DNA from: an uncultured Bacilli bacterium
GTDB lineage: Bacteria > Bacillota_I > Bacilli_A > RF39 > UBA660
Assembly: GCA_947632355.1 (NCBI GenBank)
Contig: CANROY010000002.1
Location: 1-64,000, forward strand
Length of the DNA: 64,000 nucleotides
Direction of reading: 5' to 3'
A program made the position numbers and the translations under genes. This document shows, piece after piece, positions 25,646-34,903 of this stretch. How positions within the stretch are numbered: the stretch's first letter is position 1; the number at the start of each line of letters is the position of its first letter. The notes beneath the pieces were generated by a model that was not told the DNA's origin, ran no database searches, and saw nothing but the letters and a program-made list of their open reading frames with translations.

Positions 25646-26009
25646 CAAAGGTCAAACATTAATTCTATTTGTACTTTTATTACCCCTGTTACTTCTATTA
25701 ATGGCTTTCGTTATTGATACGGGAATGATTCTAAAAGAAAAAACAAAACTCGATAGTACATTAAGAACGGTTTTAAAAACAACGTATAAGGATAAAGAAG
25801 AAGAAAATTATGAAGAACGTTTAACAAAGTTACTAGAAGAAAATGAAATACCTTGTACCAATATGGAATTGGAACGGAAAGAAAATAAAATACGTTTACA
25901 AATTACGTATGAAAAAGAAAGTATTTTTGGAAAAATCATTGGTCTAAACACGTATAAAATAAAAAGTACAATGAGTATCAATCAAGATGAAAGAATAGTA
26001 AAAGAATAG
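25638..26009 (+). CDS. Second TadE/TadG-like pseudopilin
   Basis: 123 residues. Leader MNNKGQTLILFVLLLPL with Gly-Gln at the expected cut site and a 20-residue hydrophobic helix, then a charged exterior domain. Position +5 after the cut is Leu/Phe-like and the usual Glu is missing, so processing may differ from the other pilins. It overlaps the previous gene by 8 bases and precedes the TadZ ATPase by 11 bases. Confidence 0.82.
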   Translation: MNNKGQTLILFVLLLPLLLLLMAFVIDTGMILKEKTKLDSTLRTVLKTTYKDKEEENYEERLTKLLEENEIPCTNMELERKENKIRLQITYEKESIFGKIIGLNTYKIKSTMSINQDERIVKE

Positions 26010-26020
26010 AGGGATTTGTT

Positions 26021-26824
26021 ATGTCAAAGACAAAAGGAAAATCAATATGCATCTTTTCTTCTAAAGGTGGAGTTGGAAAAACCATTACCACCATTAATTT
26101 AGCAGGTATATTTGAACATTTAGAAAAGAAAGTCTTACTAATTGATTTAGATTTATCTAGTGGTGGTATTAGTATGGCTTTAAATCGTCCTTTTGAAAAA
26201 ACAATCTTTAATTTTGTTGATGATGTCAATAACAATCGTTATGAAGAATTTAAAAATTATACAACCAAGTATGATGATTTTATTGATATTTTACCTTGTC
26301 CTAAAGACCCTCGCCAATGTAATAAGATTGATTCTAAATATATTGATATTTTAATTGATAAAGCCGAATCCAACTACGATGTCGTTTTAATTGATACGCA
26401 TCATGTTTTAAGTGAAATCAATATTGTAACGCTTGATAAAGTAGATACGATTCTATTTGTTTTATCAAATGATCCACTCGATTTAAAAAATATGAAATCC
26501 TTAATGAGTATTTTTAAAGATTCTGATATTACAAACTATAAGATACTTCTTAATAATAGTCGTGATCCTTATAAAGATTATTTTTCTATCTTTGATATTA
26601 AAAGCATTATAAAAGCCAATATTGATTATACACTATCTTCTAATTTTTATATTAAAAATATGGATGATTATGTGATGAATGGTGAAATTATTACGTTACA
26701 AAATAAAATGGCTTCTACGTTTAATAAAGACTATGAAACGTTTATGACGATTGCCCTAGATTTATTAGAAAAAGATAAAGATAAAGTACAAAAGGAAGAG
26801 GGGGAAACAAATGAGCAAGACTAG
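26021..26824 (+). CDS. tadZ: TadZ/CpaE-like ParA-family ATPase
   Basis: 267 residues. A deviant Walker A motif KGGVGKT at 15-21, followed by LLIDLDLSSGG and VVLIDTHHVL, marks the MinD/ParA superfamily. Within Tad loci this protein places the pilus machine in the cell. The N-terminal receiver-like domain of long CpaE proteins is absent. Its end overlaps tadA by 14 bases, indicating coupled translation. Confidence 0.9.
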   Translation: MSKTKGKSICIFSSKGGVGKTITTINLAGIFEHLEKKVLLIDLDLSSGGISMALNRPFEKTIFNFVDDVNNNRYEEFKNYTTKYDDFIDILPCPKDPRQCNKIDSKYIDILIDKAESNYDVVLIDTHHVLSEINIVTLDKVDTILFVLSNDPLDLKNMKSLMSIFKDSDITNYKILLNNSRDPYKDYFSIFDIKSIIKANIDYTLSSNFYIKNMDDYVMNGEIITLQNKMASTFNKDYETFMTIALDLLEKDKDKVQKEEGETNEQD

Positions 26825-28142
26825 TTTAATTGATGCTTTTAACATTGAAAGAAAAGCCCCAAAAATGGGAAGTATTTCGGATTATGAAATATTTCCAGAT
26901 AAAAAGTTACTTGATGATTTAAGAACAACCATTGTTGAAAATTTAATCGATAAAGAAATTCCAGAAGATAAAGTATTAAATGAATTTATCAATGAAGAAA
27001 TTGAAAATGCCATTGAAGGACATGACTTAACGAACTTAGAAAGAAGTCATTTGTTCAACTTAATTGATAATGAAATTAATGGCTATGGGCCTTTAACAGA
27101 AGTATTAGAAGATAAAAATATTACCGAGATTATGGTGAATAGTCCAAACGAAATCTATATTGAAATCGATGGACGTCTAATAAAGGATGAAAGTATCTCA
27201 TTCATTAATGATGAACACATTGTAAGAACGATTGAACGTTTAATCGAACCTCTTGGAAGAACGATTGATGCTGCAAATCCAATGGTGGATTCAAGATTAC
27301 TAGATGGATCTCGTATTAATGCGGTGATACCTCCTTTATCGACAAAAGGACCTGTGATTACGATTCGTAAGTTTAAAGAAACGATGCAAAGTATAGAAGA
27401 TTTAATTCGTATTGGTTCGTTAACACCGTATATGGCTCGTTTTTTAGAAGCCTCTGTTAAAAGTAAACTAAACATTATTGTTTGCGGAGGTACTGGTAGT
27501 GGTAAAACAACCCTTTTGAATATTTTAAGTGGTTTTATTCGTCCAGAAGAACGTATTATTACGATTGAGGATGCAGCAGAATTAAGGCTTCATCAAAAAC
27601 ACGTTATTTCTCTAGAAACAAGAGTTACAAATTACGATAAAGACGGAGAAATTACCATACGAGATTTAGTTAGAAATTCTCTTCGTATGCGACCTGACCG
27701 CATTATTGTAGGTGAAGTTCGTGGGAAAGAAGCCTTCGATATGCTACAAGCCATGAATACTGGACATGATGGGTCTTTAACTACGTTACATGCAAATGGC
27801 CCTATTGATGCTTTAAATCGTTTGGAAACCATGGTTTTAATGAGTGGTTTAGATATCCCTATTAAAGCTATTCGTGAATATATCACAAGTGCTATTGATA
27901 TTGTTGTCAATATCGATCGAATGAATGACGGAAAAAGAAAAATAACATCCATTTGTGAAATTGAAGGTTTTGAAGAAGACCGTATTAAACTAAAAGAAAT
28001 CTTTAGTTTTAAACAAATTGGACTTACCGAAAGTGGAGAAGTCGATGGAGAATTTATTCTTCATAACTTTATACCAAAAGTCTATAAGAAAATGACTTCT
28101 CGTGGTATTTACGATTTAGAGGATATTTTTAGTAAAAAATAA
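26811..28142 (+). CDS. tadA: TadA/CpaF secretion ATPase
   Basis: 443 residues, normal length. The hexameric motor that drives pilus assembly and perhaps retraction. The N-terminal domain leads to MVNSPNEIYIEIDGRL, then Walker A GGTGSGKTT at 226-234, an Asp box, and the Walker B/His-box region RIIVGEVRGKEAFDMLQAMNTGHDGS with TLHANGP. Typical of the type II/IV secretion ATPase superfamily. It works with the membrane proteins TadB and TadC encoded next. Confidence 0.97.
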   Translation: MSKTSLIDAFNIERKAPKMGSISDYEIFPDKKLLDDLRTTIVENLIDKEIPEDKVLNEFINEEIENAIEGHDLTNLERSHLFNLIDNEINGYGPLTEVLEDKNITEIMVNSPNEIYIEIDGRLIKDESISFINDEHIVRTIERLIEPLGRTIDAANPMVDSRLLDGSRINAVIPPLSTKGPVITIRKFKETMQSIEDLIRIGSLTPYMARFLEASVKSKLNIIVCGGTGSGKTTLLNILSGFIRPEERIITIEDAAELRLHQKHVISLETRVTNYDKDGEITIRDLVRNSLRMRPDRIIVGEVRGKEAFDMLQAMNTGHDGSLTTLHANGPIDALNRLETMVLMSGLDIPIKAIREYITSAIDIVVNIDRMNDGKRKITSICEIEGFEEDRIKLKEIFSFKQIGLTESGEVDGEFILHNFIPKVYKKMTSRGIYDLEDIFSKK

Positions 28143-28162
28143 AAAAGAAAGGAAAGAAGTTT

Positions 28163-29170
28163 ATGAAAAGTATGACCCTACCAATTCTATTACTTTTAGT
28201 AGCTGCACTAGTTGGTGCCATCCTTTTGGTTGTGCTTATTTATAATGCCTTACAAAACGCTCGTTTAGAAAAACGTTTTGAAGATTTTAGTATGCATGCA
28301 AGTAATGATGAATTTCTTTCCTTTTTAGATACTATTATAGATGGAATTTCTATTTTTATTACGAAATTTAGTCATATTTTGATGAAATTTGGTTTTTTAA
28401 GGAAATATGCCAATCACTATTTAAAGTACATTAGTTATGAAGAAAAAGAAGATAAAGAACCAATGGAATATATAGCAGTGAAGTTGTTTGTTGGTGCTAT
28501 TTTTCTATTCTTAAGTTTAATAACGTCTTTTCTAAAAACAAAAACGCTTTCTCCCGTTTCTAGTCTTCTTAGTTTTCTAATTGGATTTTTCCTATACGAT
28601 TTTGTGTTATGGATGCAATTTCAAAAGAAAAGAAGAAATATTGAAAATGATTTAGTAAAAGCGATTATGATTATGAATAATAGTTTTAAATCCGGTAAGA
28701 ATATTATGCAAGCCATTGTGACGGTCAAAAATGAACTAGATGGACCTATTTCTTTAGAATTTAAAAAAATCTATATGGATATGACCTATGGGCTTAGTTT
28801 GGATGTTGTTTTTAATCGTTTTTATGAACGAGTAAAACTAGAAGATGCCAAATACATTGCTTCTTCCTTAACTTTACTAGATAAAACAGGGGGAAATATT
28901 ATTAAAGTGTTTGAAACAATCGAAAAATCTTTTTATAGCAAGAAAAGAATGCGTGATGAGTTAAAAAGTATGACAGCAGCCAGTGTGTTTGTCTATCGTG
29001 TTTTAGTTGTGTTACCACTTCTATTTACAACGTTTATTTTTATCGTAAATCCCAACTATTTTGCACCGTTTTTTAACTCTTTTATCGGTTTAGTAGTCTT
29101 TAGTTTTATACTCATTCTATATTTTTGCTATATTGGCATTATTAGGAAGATATTAGAGGTGAAGATGTAA
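28163..29170 (+). CDS. tadB: TadB inner-platform membrane protein
   Basis: 335 residues. An N-terminal membrane segment (about 4-27), a paired segment (about 110-150), a type II secretion system F-like cytoplasmic domain with KSGKNIMQAI and LDKTGGNIIKVFETIEKSF, and two C-terminal membrane segments. Together with TadC it forms the platform on which TadA acts. SD AAAGGAAAGAAG precedes the ATG. Its stop overlaps the tadC start (TAATG). Confidence 0.93.
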   Translation: MKSMTLPILLLLVAALVGAILLVVLIYNALQNARLEKRFEDFSMHASNDEFLSFLDTIIDGISIFITKFSHILMKFGFLRKYANHYLKYISYEEKEDKEPMEYIAVKLFVGAIFLFLSLITSFLKTKTLSPVSSLLSFLIGFFLYDFVLWMQFQKKRRNIENDLVKAIMIMNNSFKSGKNIMQAIVTVKNELDGPISLEFKKIYMDMTYGLSLDVVFNRFYERVKLEDAKYIASSLTLLDKTGGNIIKVFETIEKSFYSKKRMRDELKSMTAASVFVYRVLVVLPLLFTTFIFIVNPNYFAPFFNSFIGLVVFSFILILYFCYIGIIRKILEVKM

Positions 29171-29871
29171 TGAAAAAACATACAATTGCCCATCATATCT
29201 ATCCTAAAAAAACGATAGAAAGAATTAACCAAAAAATAACGTATTTAGGACCATTTAATACGCTTGATACGTATACGTTCCTACATTTTCGCTTGATTGT
29301 TTCTGTACTTATCTTTGTTCTTTTCTTAATCTTTAGTAAACACGGAGCCATTCTAGCACCAATCCTTGTTGTCGTTTTCTACTATGGAAGTGAAAAAATA
29401 CTACTTGATGAACGCATTTTAAAACGTACAAAAAAACTAGAAGAAGAAGCCATATTCTTTTTTGAAATCTTAAGTCTTACTTTAGAAACAAATCCTTATT
29501 TAAAAGGAGCACTTGAATTGACAACAAAAAATATTGATAGTGAGTTATCGATAGAATTTCAAAAAACACTTTCTGATGTTTCGTTAGGAAAAAGTTTTTC
29601 GGAAAGTTTAGTTTTAATGAAAGAACGTATTCCAAGTGATGCCATTAATACGATTCTCTTAAACTTAACAGAATCTAGTATTTTTGGAAACAATATCGTT
29701 GAGAGTTTAAAGAATCAACTTGAGTATTTACGTGATAAAAAACTTCTAGAAATTAAGGGAGAAATCGCCAAGTTACCGATGAAAATGAGTATTTTATCTG
29801 TACTATTCTTTATTCCAATTATGCTCCTGATCATTCTAGCACCTGTTTTACTTGATTTTTTCCTAAAATAA
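29170..29871 (+). CDS. tadC: TadC inner-platform membrane protein
   Basis: 233 residues, short for the family, which often has 290-320. Two N-terminal membrane segments (about 42-60 and 62-78), the T2SF-like helical domain with LSLTLETNPYLKGALEL and LGKSFSESL, and one C-terminal segment. It overlaps tadB by one base. It is the last gene of the operon; no prepilin peptidase (TadV) or secretin follows. Confidence 0.9.
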   Translation: MKKHTIAHHIYPKKTIERINQKITYLGPFNTLDTYTFLHFRLIVSVLIFVLFLIFSKHGAILAPILVVVFYYGSEKILLDERILKRTKKLEEEAIFFFEILSLTLETNPYLKGALELTTKNIDSELSIEFQKTLSDVSLGKSFSESLVLMKERIPSDAINTILLNLTESSIFGNNIVESLKNQLEYLRDKKLLEIKGEIAKLPMKMSILSVLFFIPIMLLIILAPVLLDFFLK

Positions 29872-29891
29872 CACTTGAATTAAAGCAAATT

Positions 29892-29914
29892 TACTAGTTT
29901 TACTAGTATTTTTT
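29892..29914 (+). terminator. Terminator of the tad operon
   Basis: 7-bp stem TACTAGT (29892-29898), TTT loop, ACTAGTA (29902-29908), then T6. Confidence 0.85.
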
Positions 29915-29919
29915 CTTGT

Positions 29920-29949
29920 TTGACATTTATGTTAAGGGAGGGGTATAAT
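29920..29949 (+). promoter_or_regulatory. Strong promoter
   Basis: TTGACA (29920-29925), 18 bases, TATAAT (29944-29949), just after the tad terminator. Confidence 0.82.
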
Positions 29950-29974
29950 TGGGTTAGAAAAGAGGAAAAGAAGA

Positions 29975-30994
29975 ATGAAAAAGAAAATGCATCATTTATT
30001 ATTAATGGGAATAATGGTATTGGGTTTAACTGGTTGTGGAAAAATAGAATTAAAAAATGATTGGGCCAAAAAATATGAAGAATTTTTAAAAGCTGAAATT
30101 ATTGACCAAGATATAGAAAAGGGCTTACATTCCTTTTTATACAAATATGAAAGCTATGCTATTTCTTTTATTCAATTAGATGATTTTAAGAACCCTGTTC
30201 TTATCATAAAAAACGAAAATAGATTAGAAAGTACGGAAAACGATTCTTGTGTCTATAATATGGCTTACTATTATATAGATAACGATAATAAAGTAAATTC
30301 CCAAGCAACTTGTAGTGACAAAACCGAATTAAAACTATTGTATGATATAGAAGACAATACGTATAAATATGCCTTATATTATATAGATGAGGATTCAGAA
30401 GAACCTGTTTCTTTACTCTTTATAAGTGATAATAAAGAAAGTGAAGAAGATGTTGATTTAGAGAAATATAATAATGAAGAATATAGTGAAAAATTTATAG
30501 AAATGGATTTACAATTAGAAGAACAATCTTTTAATAATAAAATAACAGAAAAAGAGTTATTAAAAACAGTACAAAATTTAACAGAAACGAAACCAATGAA
30601 TACCGTAACAGAAGAAAGTAAAACGGAAATTCAAAACAAGTTGGATGAAAAGAAAAAGGCTGAAGAAGAACAAAAACAAAAAGAGGAAGAAGAAAAACGA
30701 AATAAAGGAATTCAAGCTGGAAAGTATACATTAAAATATGGTCGATATAAAAATAGTTTTGTTGATATTACTTTAAATACAGATAATACTTGTAGTTTTA
30801 AAGATACTGATTATAAGATAGATACGACAAATTGTACGTTTGAAATAAAAAAATATTCTGGTATGGAATTTGGAGAATATGTCTCAGGTTATCATATTAT
30901 TTTCCATCTAAAAGGACAAAGTGATAAGTATTTTTCCGTTGTTAAAAATAATAGTTTTGCTGATACGAGATCGGATGTAACGTATCAAGGATAG
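29975..30994 (+). CDS. Lipoprotein of unknown function
   Basis: 339 residues. Signal peptide with the lipobox L-T-G-C, lipidated Cys21, so it is anchored outside the membrane. The middle is acidic and low in complexity, followed by a Lys/Glu/Gln coiled coil (about 215-245). A small C-terminal beta domain begins near GKYTLKYGRYK and includes two Cys. No family recognised. It has its own consensus promoter and terminator between the pilus and sigma-factor genes. Confidence 0.8.
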   Translation: MKKKMHHLLLMGIMVLGLTGCGKIELKNDWAKKYEEFLKAEIIDQDIEKGLHSFLYKYESYAISFIQLDDFKNPVLIIKNENRLESTENDSCVYNMAYYYIDNDNKVNSQATCSDKTELKLLYDIEDNTYKYALYYIDEDSEEPVSLLFISDNKESEEDVDLEKYNNEEYSEKFIEMDLQLEEQSFNNKITEKELLKTVQNLTETKPMNTVTEESKTEIQNKLDEKKKAEEEQKQKEEEEKRNKGIQAGKYTLKYGRYKNSFVDITLNTDNTCSFKDTDYKIDTTNCTFEIKKYSGMEFGEYVSGYHIIFHLKGQSDKYFSVVKNNSFADTRSDVTYQG

Positions 30995-31009
30995 TAAAAG
31001 TATCGTGGT

Positions 31010-31040
31010 AAGGATTGATTTTACATCAGTCCTTTTTGTT
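31010..31040 (+). terminator. Intrinsic terminator
   Basis: 10-bp stem AAGGATTGAT (31010-31019) with ATCAGTCCTT (31025-31034), one G-U pair, then TTTGTTTTTTT. Confidence 0.88.
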
Positions 31041-31057
31041 TTTTTCAACGATTTTAC

Positions 31058-31086
31058 TTGCATTTTTTAGTAATTATGCCTATAAT
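31058..31086 (+). promoter_or_regulatory. Promoter of the sigma-factor gene
   Basis: TTGCAT (31058-31063), 17 bases, TATAAT (31081-31086). Transcription should start near 31093, only about 17 bases before the ATG. Confidence 0.8.
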
Positions 31087-31109
31087 AAATCCTCGAGCGA
31101 GGGGATACT

Positions 31110-33242
31110 ATGTTAAGTGAGGAACAACTAAAATATAAAAATAAATATAAATTTGCAAATATACCTGATGCTTTATTTGTAACCCTTTTTAATAAAGCCA
31201 AAGAATCCGAAAATTTTCAAACAACATTACAACAATATATCTATAATTACTTACATGAAAATATGAATCTTGAGGTTATGCAAAATTATATTGATCATAT
31301 GAATATCAATCCAAAATTAAACAGTCAAACCTTAATAGAAAAGATAAGTTCTTTTTTTGCGTTTTTAAGAAAATTAGATTATACATTAACCGATGCAGAA
31401 GTACAAGGTTTATTAGAACTAGATATCTTTCAAAAAATTTTAGATAGCTTTGTTAAAAATACAAAAAATATAACAGAAAAAAATCTAGAAAATATTCATC
31501 ATAATGATCAAAATTTTAAGCGTATTTGTGATCTTTACGCGGAAGAAAATTCCTTATTTGAACCAAATGAAGAAGCCCTAAAAGAAATTGAAGAAGAGGA
31601 AGAAGACTTAAATAACGAATTTGAACAAATGGAAAAGGAATATGAGAATAGTAGTAGTTTAGATCCAGTTCATTTATATATAAAAGATATTATCCAATAT
31701 CCAGTCCTTACAGCGGAAGAAGAAATAGAGCTTAGTAAGCGTATAGAAGCCGGAGATGAAACGGCCAAAAATATTTTAGCAAAATCCAACTTACGTTTAG
31801 TGGTAAATGTTGCAAAACGTTATGTAGGAAGAGGCTTTTCATTCTTAGATTTAATTCAAGAAGGAAATCTTGGCCTTATGAAAGCCGTCGATAAATTTGA
31901 TTATAAGATGGGATTTAAATTTAGTAGTTATGCTCCTTGGTGGATTCGTCAAACCATTACGCGTGCTTTAGCAAATCAAACAAGAACAATATATATTCCC
32001 GTTTATCTAGTGGAAAGAAGAAACAAAATTAATAGAGCATATAAAAAAATATGGACAGAATCTGGAAAAGAACCAACAATAAAAGAATTGGCAGAGTATT
32101 TAAATATGTCTGAAAAGGAAGTACAATATTGTTTAGAGAATAGTCAAGATTTGATTTCATTAGAAACACCGATTGGTGAAGATGAAGATTTTGTACTTTC
32201 CGATTATATTGCAGATGATAAATTTATAACTCCCGAAGAAAATGCTCAAAATAAGGATTTAAGAGCTATTTTTGAAAATATATTTTCAACTTTACCTGAA
32301 AGAGAAGTTTTAATTTTAAAATTACGTTTTGGGTGGGATGATGGAGAGACAAAAACATTAGAAGAAGTTAGTAAAAATTTCAATGTTACTCGTGAAAGAA
32401 TACGCCAACTTGAAGCAAAAGTCTTACGTAAAATAGGGCAACCTAACTATAGATATTTATTTGAAGATTATTATCATGAAACAAGTAAAGAAAATGATTT
32501 AATGGTTCAACAAATGATGAAACCAACAAGTACTTTTAATTCTTCGCTTGCAGCAAATACAATAAAAAATCGTTTATTTGAAGTTCAAAGAAGATACCCA
32601 AATATTTCTTTTGGTAAATGGATTGATTTAATAGAAAAACTTTCCTATCGCCAAAAAAGTGCACTTTATTTATGCTATGGGTACCAATTAAATGAATATA
32701 ATTTTAAAACCGTTGCTAAAAGTACGCCCAATTTTTATCAAATGCATAAAAGTGCATTAACAAATTTGATTCGTTTAGCAAATAATTATCAAAATTCTTT
32801 AAATAAAAATCAAGTAGTATTAAAGAAACAAGAATACCTTGTTCTTAAATTATATTATAGTACGGATAAAAATCAAGATGTAGTGATAAAAAAACTTGCC
32901 CAAAAACTAAATATTTCGGAAAATGAAGTAGAAATAATAAGAAAAAGTGCTTTAAAGAAATTAAATAAAGATTTATCCATTTGGTTTCAATGGGACTCTG
33001 ACGTTCAAAGCTTATTAACAATTATGAATAAAGTAAAATTAAATTTAATACAAGCAAAACTTTATAAAGTTTTGCATTCTAAATATCAAGATAGTATTTC
33101 GGATGCTGCTTTAGTAAATTTAATTCAAGAAATAGTCGTTGATCCATCAATAACACTAGAAAAGTATTTAGAAACAGTTGAAAATCAAATCAGACAAACA
33201 AACCTAAATGTAGAGAAAAAAATACTTTTAAAAAATGAATAA
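31110..33242 (+). CDS. Sigma-70 family factor with extra region-4-like repeats
   Basis: 710 residues, about twice the length of RpoD in related bacteria. A helical acidic N-terminus (1-180) has no clear region 1.1. Region 1.2 begins near SLDPVHLYIKDI (185). Region 2 includes LRLVVNVAKRYVGRGFSFLD and the -10 recognition helix SSYAPWWIRQTITRA. It is followed by a divergent YIPVYLVER, where primary factors usually have RIPVH. Region 3 precedes a normal region 4 (395-445) with VTRERIRQLEAKVLRKI. Two further region-4-like modules start at about 511 (LSYRQKSALYL) and 571 (LKKQEYLVLKLYY, with LAQKLNISENEVEIIRKSAL). A helical tail ends the protein. It could be the primary or an alternative sigma factor; dnaG, the usual neighbour of rpoD, is absent. 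Confidence 0.9.
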   Translation: MLSEEQLKYKNKYKFANIPDALFVTLFNKAKESENFQTTLQQYIYNYLHENMNLEVMQNYIDHMNINPKLNSQTLIEKISSFFAFLRKLDYTLTDAEVQGLLELDIFQKILDSFVKNTKNITEKNLENIHHNDQNFKRICDLYAEENSLFEPNEEALKEIEEEEEDLNNEFEQMEKEYENSSSLDPVHLYIKDIIQYPVLTAEEEIELSKRIEAGDETAKNILAKSNLRLVVNVAKRYVGRGFSFLDLIQEGNLGLMKAVDKFDYKMGFKFSSYAPWWIRQTITRALANQTRTIYIPVYLVERRNKINRAYKKIWTESGKEPTIKELAEYLNMSEKEVQYCLENSQDLISLETPIGEDEDFVLSDYIADDKFITPEENAQNKDLRAIFENIFSTLPEREVLILKLRFGWDDGETKTLEEVSKNFNVTRERIRQLEAKVLRKIGQPNYRYLFEDYYHETSKENDLMVQQMMKPTSTFNSSLAANTIKNRLFEVQRRYPNISFGKWIDLIEKLSYRQKSALYLCYGYQLNEYNFKTVAKSTPNFYQMHKSALTNLIRLANNYQNSLNKNQVVLKKQEYLVLKLYYSTDKNQDVVIKKLAQKLNISENEVEIIRKSALKKLNKDLSIWFQWDSDVQSLLTIMNKVKLNLIQAKLYKVLHSKYQDSISDAALVNLIQEIVVDPSITLEKYLETVENQIRQTNLNVEKKILLKNE

Positions 33243-33268
33243 GGCTTACATTTTTGTAGGCTTTTTTT
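33241..33268 (+). terminator. Intrinsic terminator
   Basis: Stem AAGGCTTACA (33241-33250) with TGTAGGCTT (33255-33263) containing two G-U pairs, then a T-run; overlaps the stop codon of the sigma-factor gene. Confidence 0.85.
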
Positions 33269-33269
33269 C

Positions 33270-33298
33270 TTGTTTGTAGTACGCTTGTATGCTAAAAT
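33270..33298 (+). promoter_or_regulatory. Promoter of ruvA
   Basis: TTGTTT (33270-33275), 17 bases, TAAAAT (33293-33298) with TG at 33290-33291. Confidence 0.6.
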
Positions 33299-33315
33299 AT
33301 TTTTAGGTGGTTAGA

Positions 33316-33864
33316 ATGTTTAGTTTTATAAAAGGAACAATTGCTGAAACAGAAAAAAACTATATTACAATTGAAAATAATGGAATAGGCTATCAAATTT
33401 TTGTTGCCAATCCTTTTAGTTATCAAATAGGAGAAGAAAAACAAGTATTTTTGTATACGTATATTAAAGAAGATGAATTTTCTTTATATGGCTTTAATTC
33501 AATGGAAGAAAAAGAATTGTTTTTAAGACTGATTAGTGTAAAAGGAGTTGGCCCTAAACTAGCTTTACCTATGTTCGCACTAGGTAGTGTCAAGGGTATT
33601 ATTGATGCGATTGATCGTGAAAACATTTTATATTTAACCAAATTTCCTAAAGTAGGAGAAAAAGTAGCAAGACAAATTATACTAGATTTAAAAGGAAAAC
33701 TTGTGAAGGATGAAAGTACCTCTTCTGTTGGTTTTGAAGAAGTGGTAGAAGCCTTAGAAAGCCTAGGCTATAAAAGTGCAGATATTAAACGAGTTCTTCC
33801 GAAGATAACGAGTGAAAAAGTAGAAGACCAAATTAAAGAAGCTTTACAGTTATTATTAAAATAG
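33316..33864 (+). CDS. ruvA: Holliday junction protein RuvA
   Basis: 182 residues. RuvA tetramers bind four-way DNA junctions and load RuvB for branch migration. The OB-fold N-terminus is MFSFIKGTIAETEKNYITIENNGIGYQIFV. The helix-hairpin-helix region is LRLISVKGVGPKLALPMFAL and FPKVGEKVARQIILDLKGKL. A C-terminal RuvB-contact domain follows the linker. The ATG at 33316 follows AGGTGG (33305-33310); the upstream GTG 33307 lies inside that site. It starts the cluster ruvA-ruvB-...-queA-tgt. Confidence 0.96.
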   Translation: MFSFIKGTIAETEKNYITIENNGIGYQIFVANPFSYQIGEEKQVFLYTYIKEDEFSLYGFNSMEEKELFLRLISVKGVGPKLALPMFALGSVKGIIDAIDRENILYLTKFPKVGEKVARQIILDLKGKLVKDESTSSVGFEEVVEALESLGYKSADIKRVLPKITSEKVEDQIKEALQLLLK

Positions 33865-33876
33865 AAAGGAGTATTT

Positions 33877-34881
33877 ATGAAAGATAGAATTATTGATGCC
33901 GAAGAAAAAGAAGAAGATGTTTTTGAAAAAAATATACGTCCTCAAAGTTTAGACGAGTATGTGGGGCAAACAGAAATCAAAGAAAATTTACGTGTGTTTA
34001 TTAAAGCCGCGTTAATGCGTGAAGAACCACTTGACCACGTTTTACTTTATGGCCCTCCGGGACTTGGGAAAACAACTCTTGCTCATATTATAGCGAATGA
34101 ACTTGGAAGCAACATAAAAACCGCAAGTGGTCCATCTATAGAAAAAACTGGAGATTTAGCAGCTGTTTTATCGACACTTGAACCGGGAGATGTTTTGTTT
34201 ATCGATGAAATTCATCGTATGCCAAAATTTATTGAAGAAGTTTTGTATCCAGCCATGGAAGACTTTGAAATTGATTTGGTGATTGGCACAGAAGGGAAAA
34301 GTAAAAACATTAAAATTGATTTGCCACCCTTTACTTTGGTAGGGGCAACCACTCGTGCGGGAGATATATCCTCTCCTTTACGAGACCGTTTTGGAATTAT
34401 TTCGAAGTTGGAGTATTATAAGTCAGATGAATTACAACGTATTATTAAAAGAACCAGTCGTGTTCTTGATATGCCAATTGATGAGGATGCAGCGGAAGAA
34501 TTAAGTAAGAGATGTAGAAAAACGCCTCGTATTGCGAATCGTTTATTTAAAAGAGTACGAGATTTTGCTTTAGTAGAAGGAGAAAGCCGTATTACAAAAG
34601 CCCAAACGATTCAATCGTTGGATCGTTTGAAAGTCGACCAATTTGGTTTGGATTCCATTGATATAGAATACTTAACTAGTTTAATTACTAAATTTAATGG
34701 TGGGCCAGTAGGAGTTGAGACAATTGCTACTTCTATTGGAGAAGAAGTCTCAACCATTGAAGATGTTGTAGAACCATTTTTACTACAAGAAGGATTTATT
34801 AAAAGAACACCACGTGGACGTGTTGCTACTGATAAAGCCTATAATCATTTACAAATTAGCCATAATGAATCTTTGTTTTAA
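33877..34881 (+). CDS. ruvB: Holliday junction helicase RuvB
   Basis: 334 residues, normal length. The AAA+ motor for branch migration. IRPQSLDEYVGQ near the start, Walker A GPPGLGKTT near 60-68, Walker B LFIDEIHRM, sensor 1 LVGATTRAG and the arginine finger in SPLRDRFG, then the winged-helix domain with GGPVGVETIATSIGEE and FIKRTPRGRVAT. It starts 12 bases after ruvA with SD AAAGGAG. Confidence 0.98.
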   Translation: MKDRIIDAEEKEEDVFEKNIRPQSLDEYVGQTEIKENLRVFIKAALMREEPLDHVLLYGPPGLGKTTLAHIIANELGSNIKTASGPSIEKTGDLAAVLSTLEPGDVLFIDEIHRMPKFIEEVLYPAMEDFEIDLVIGTEGKSKNIKIDLPPFTLVGATTRAGDISSPLRDRFGIISKLEYYKSDELQRIIKRTSRVLDMPIDEDAAEELSKRCRKTPRIANRLFKRVRDFALVEGESRITKAQTIQSLDRLKVDQFGLDSIDIEYLTSLITKFNGGPVGVETIATSIGEEVSTIEDVVEPFLLQEGFIKRTPRGRVATDKAYNHLQISHNESLF

Positions 34882-34903
34882 ATTTAGAAGTGGGGGATAA
34901 GAT

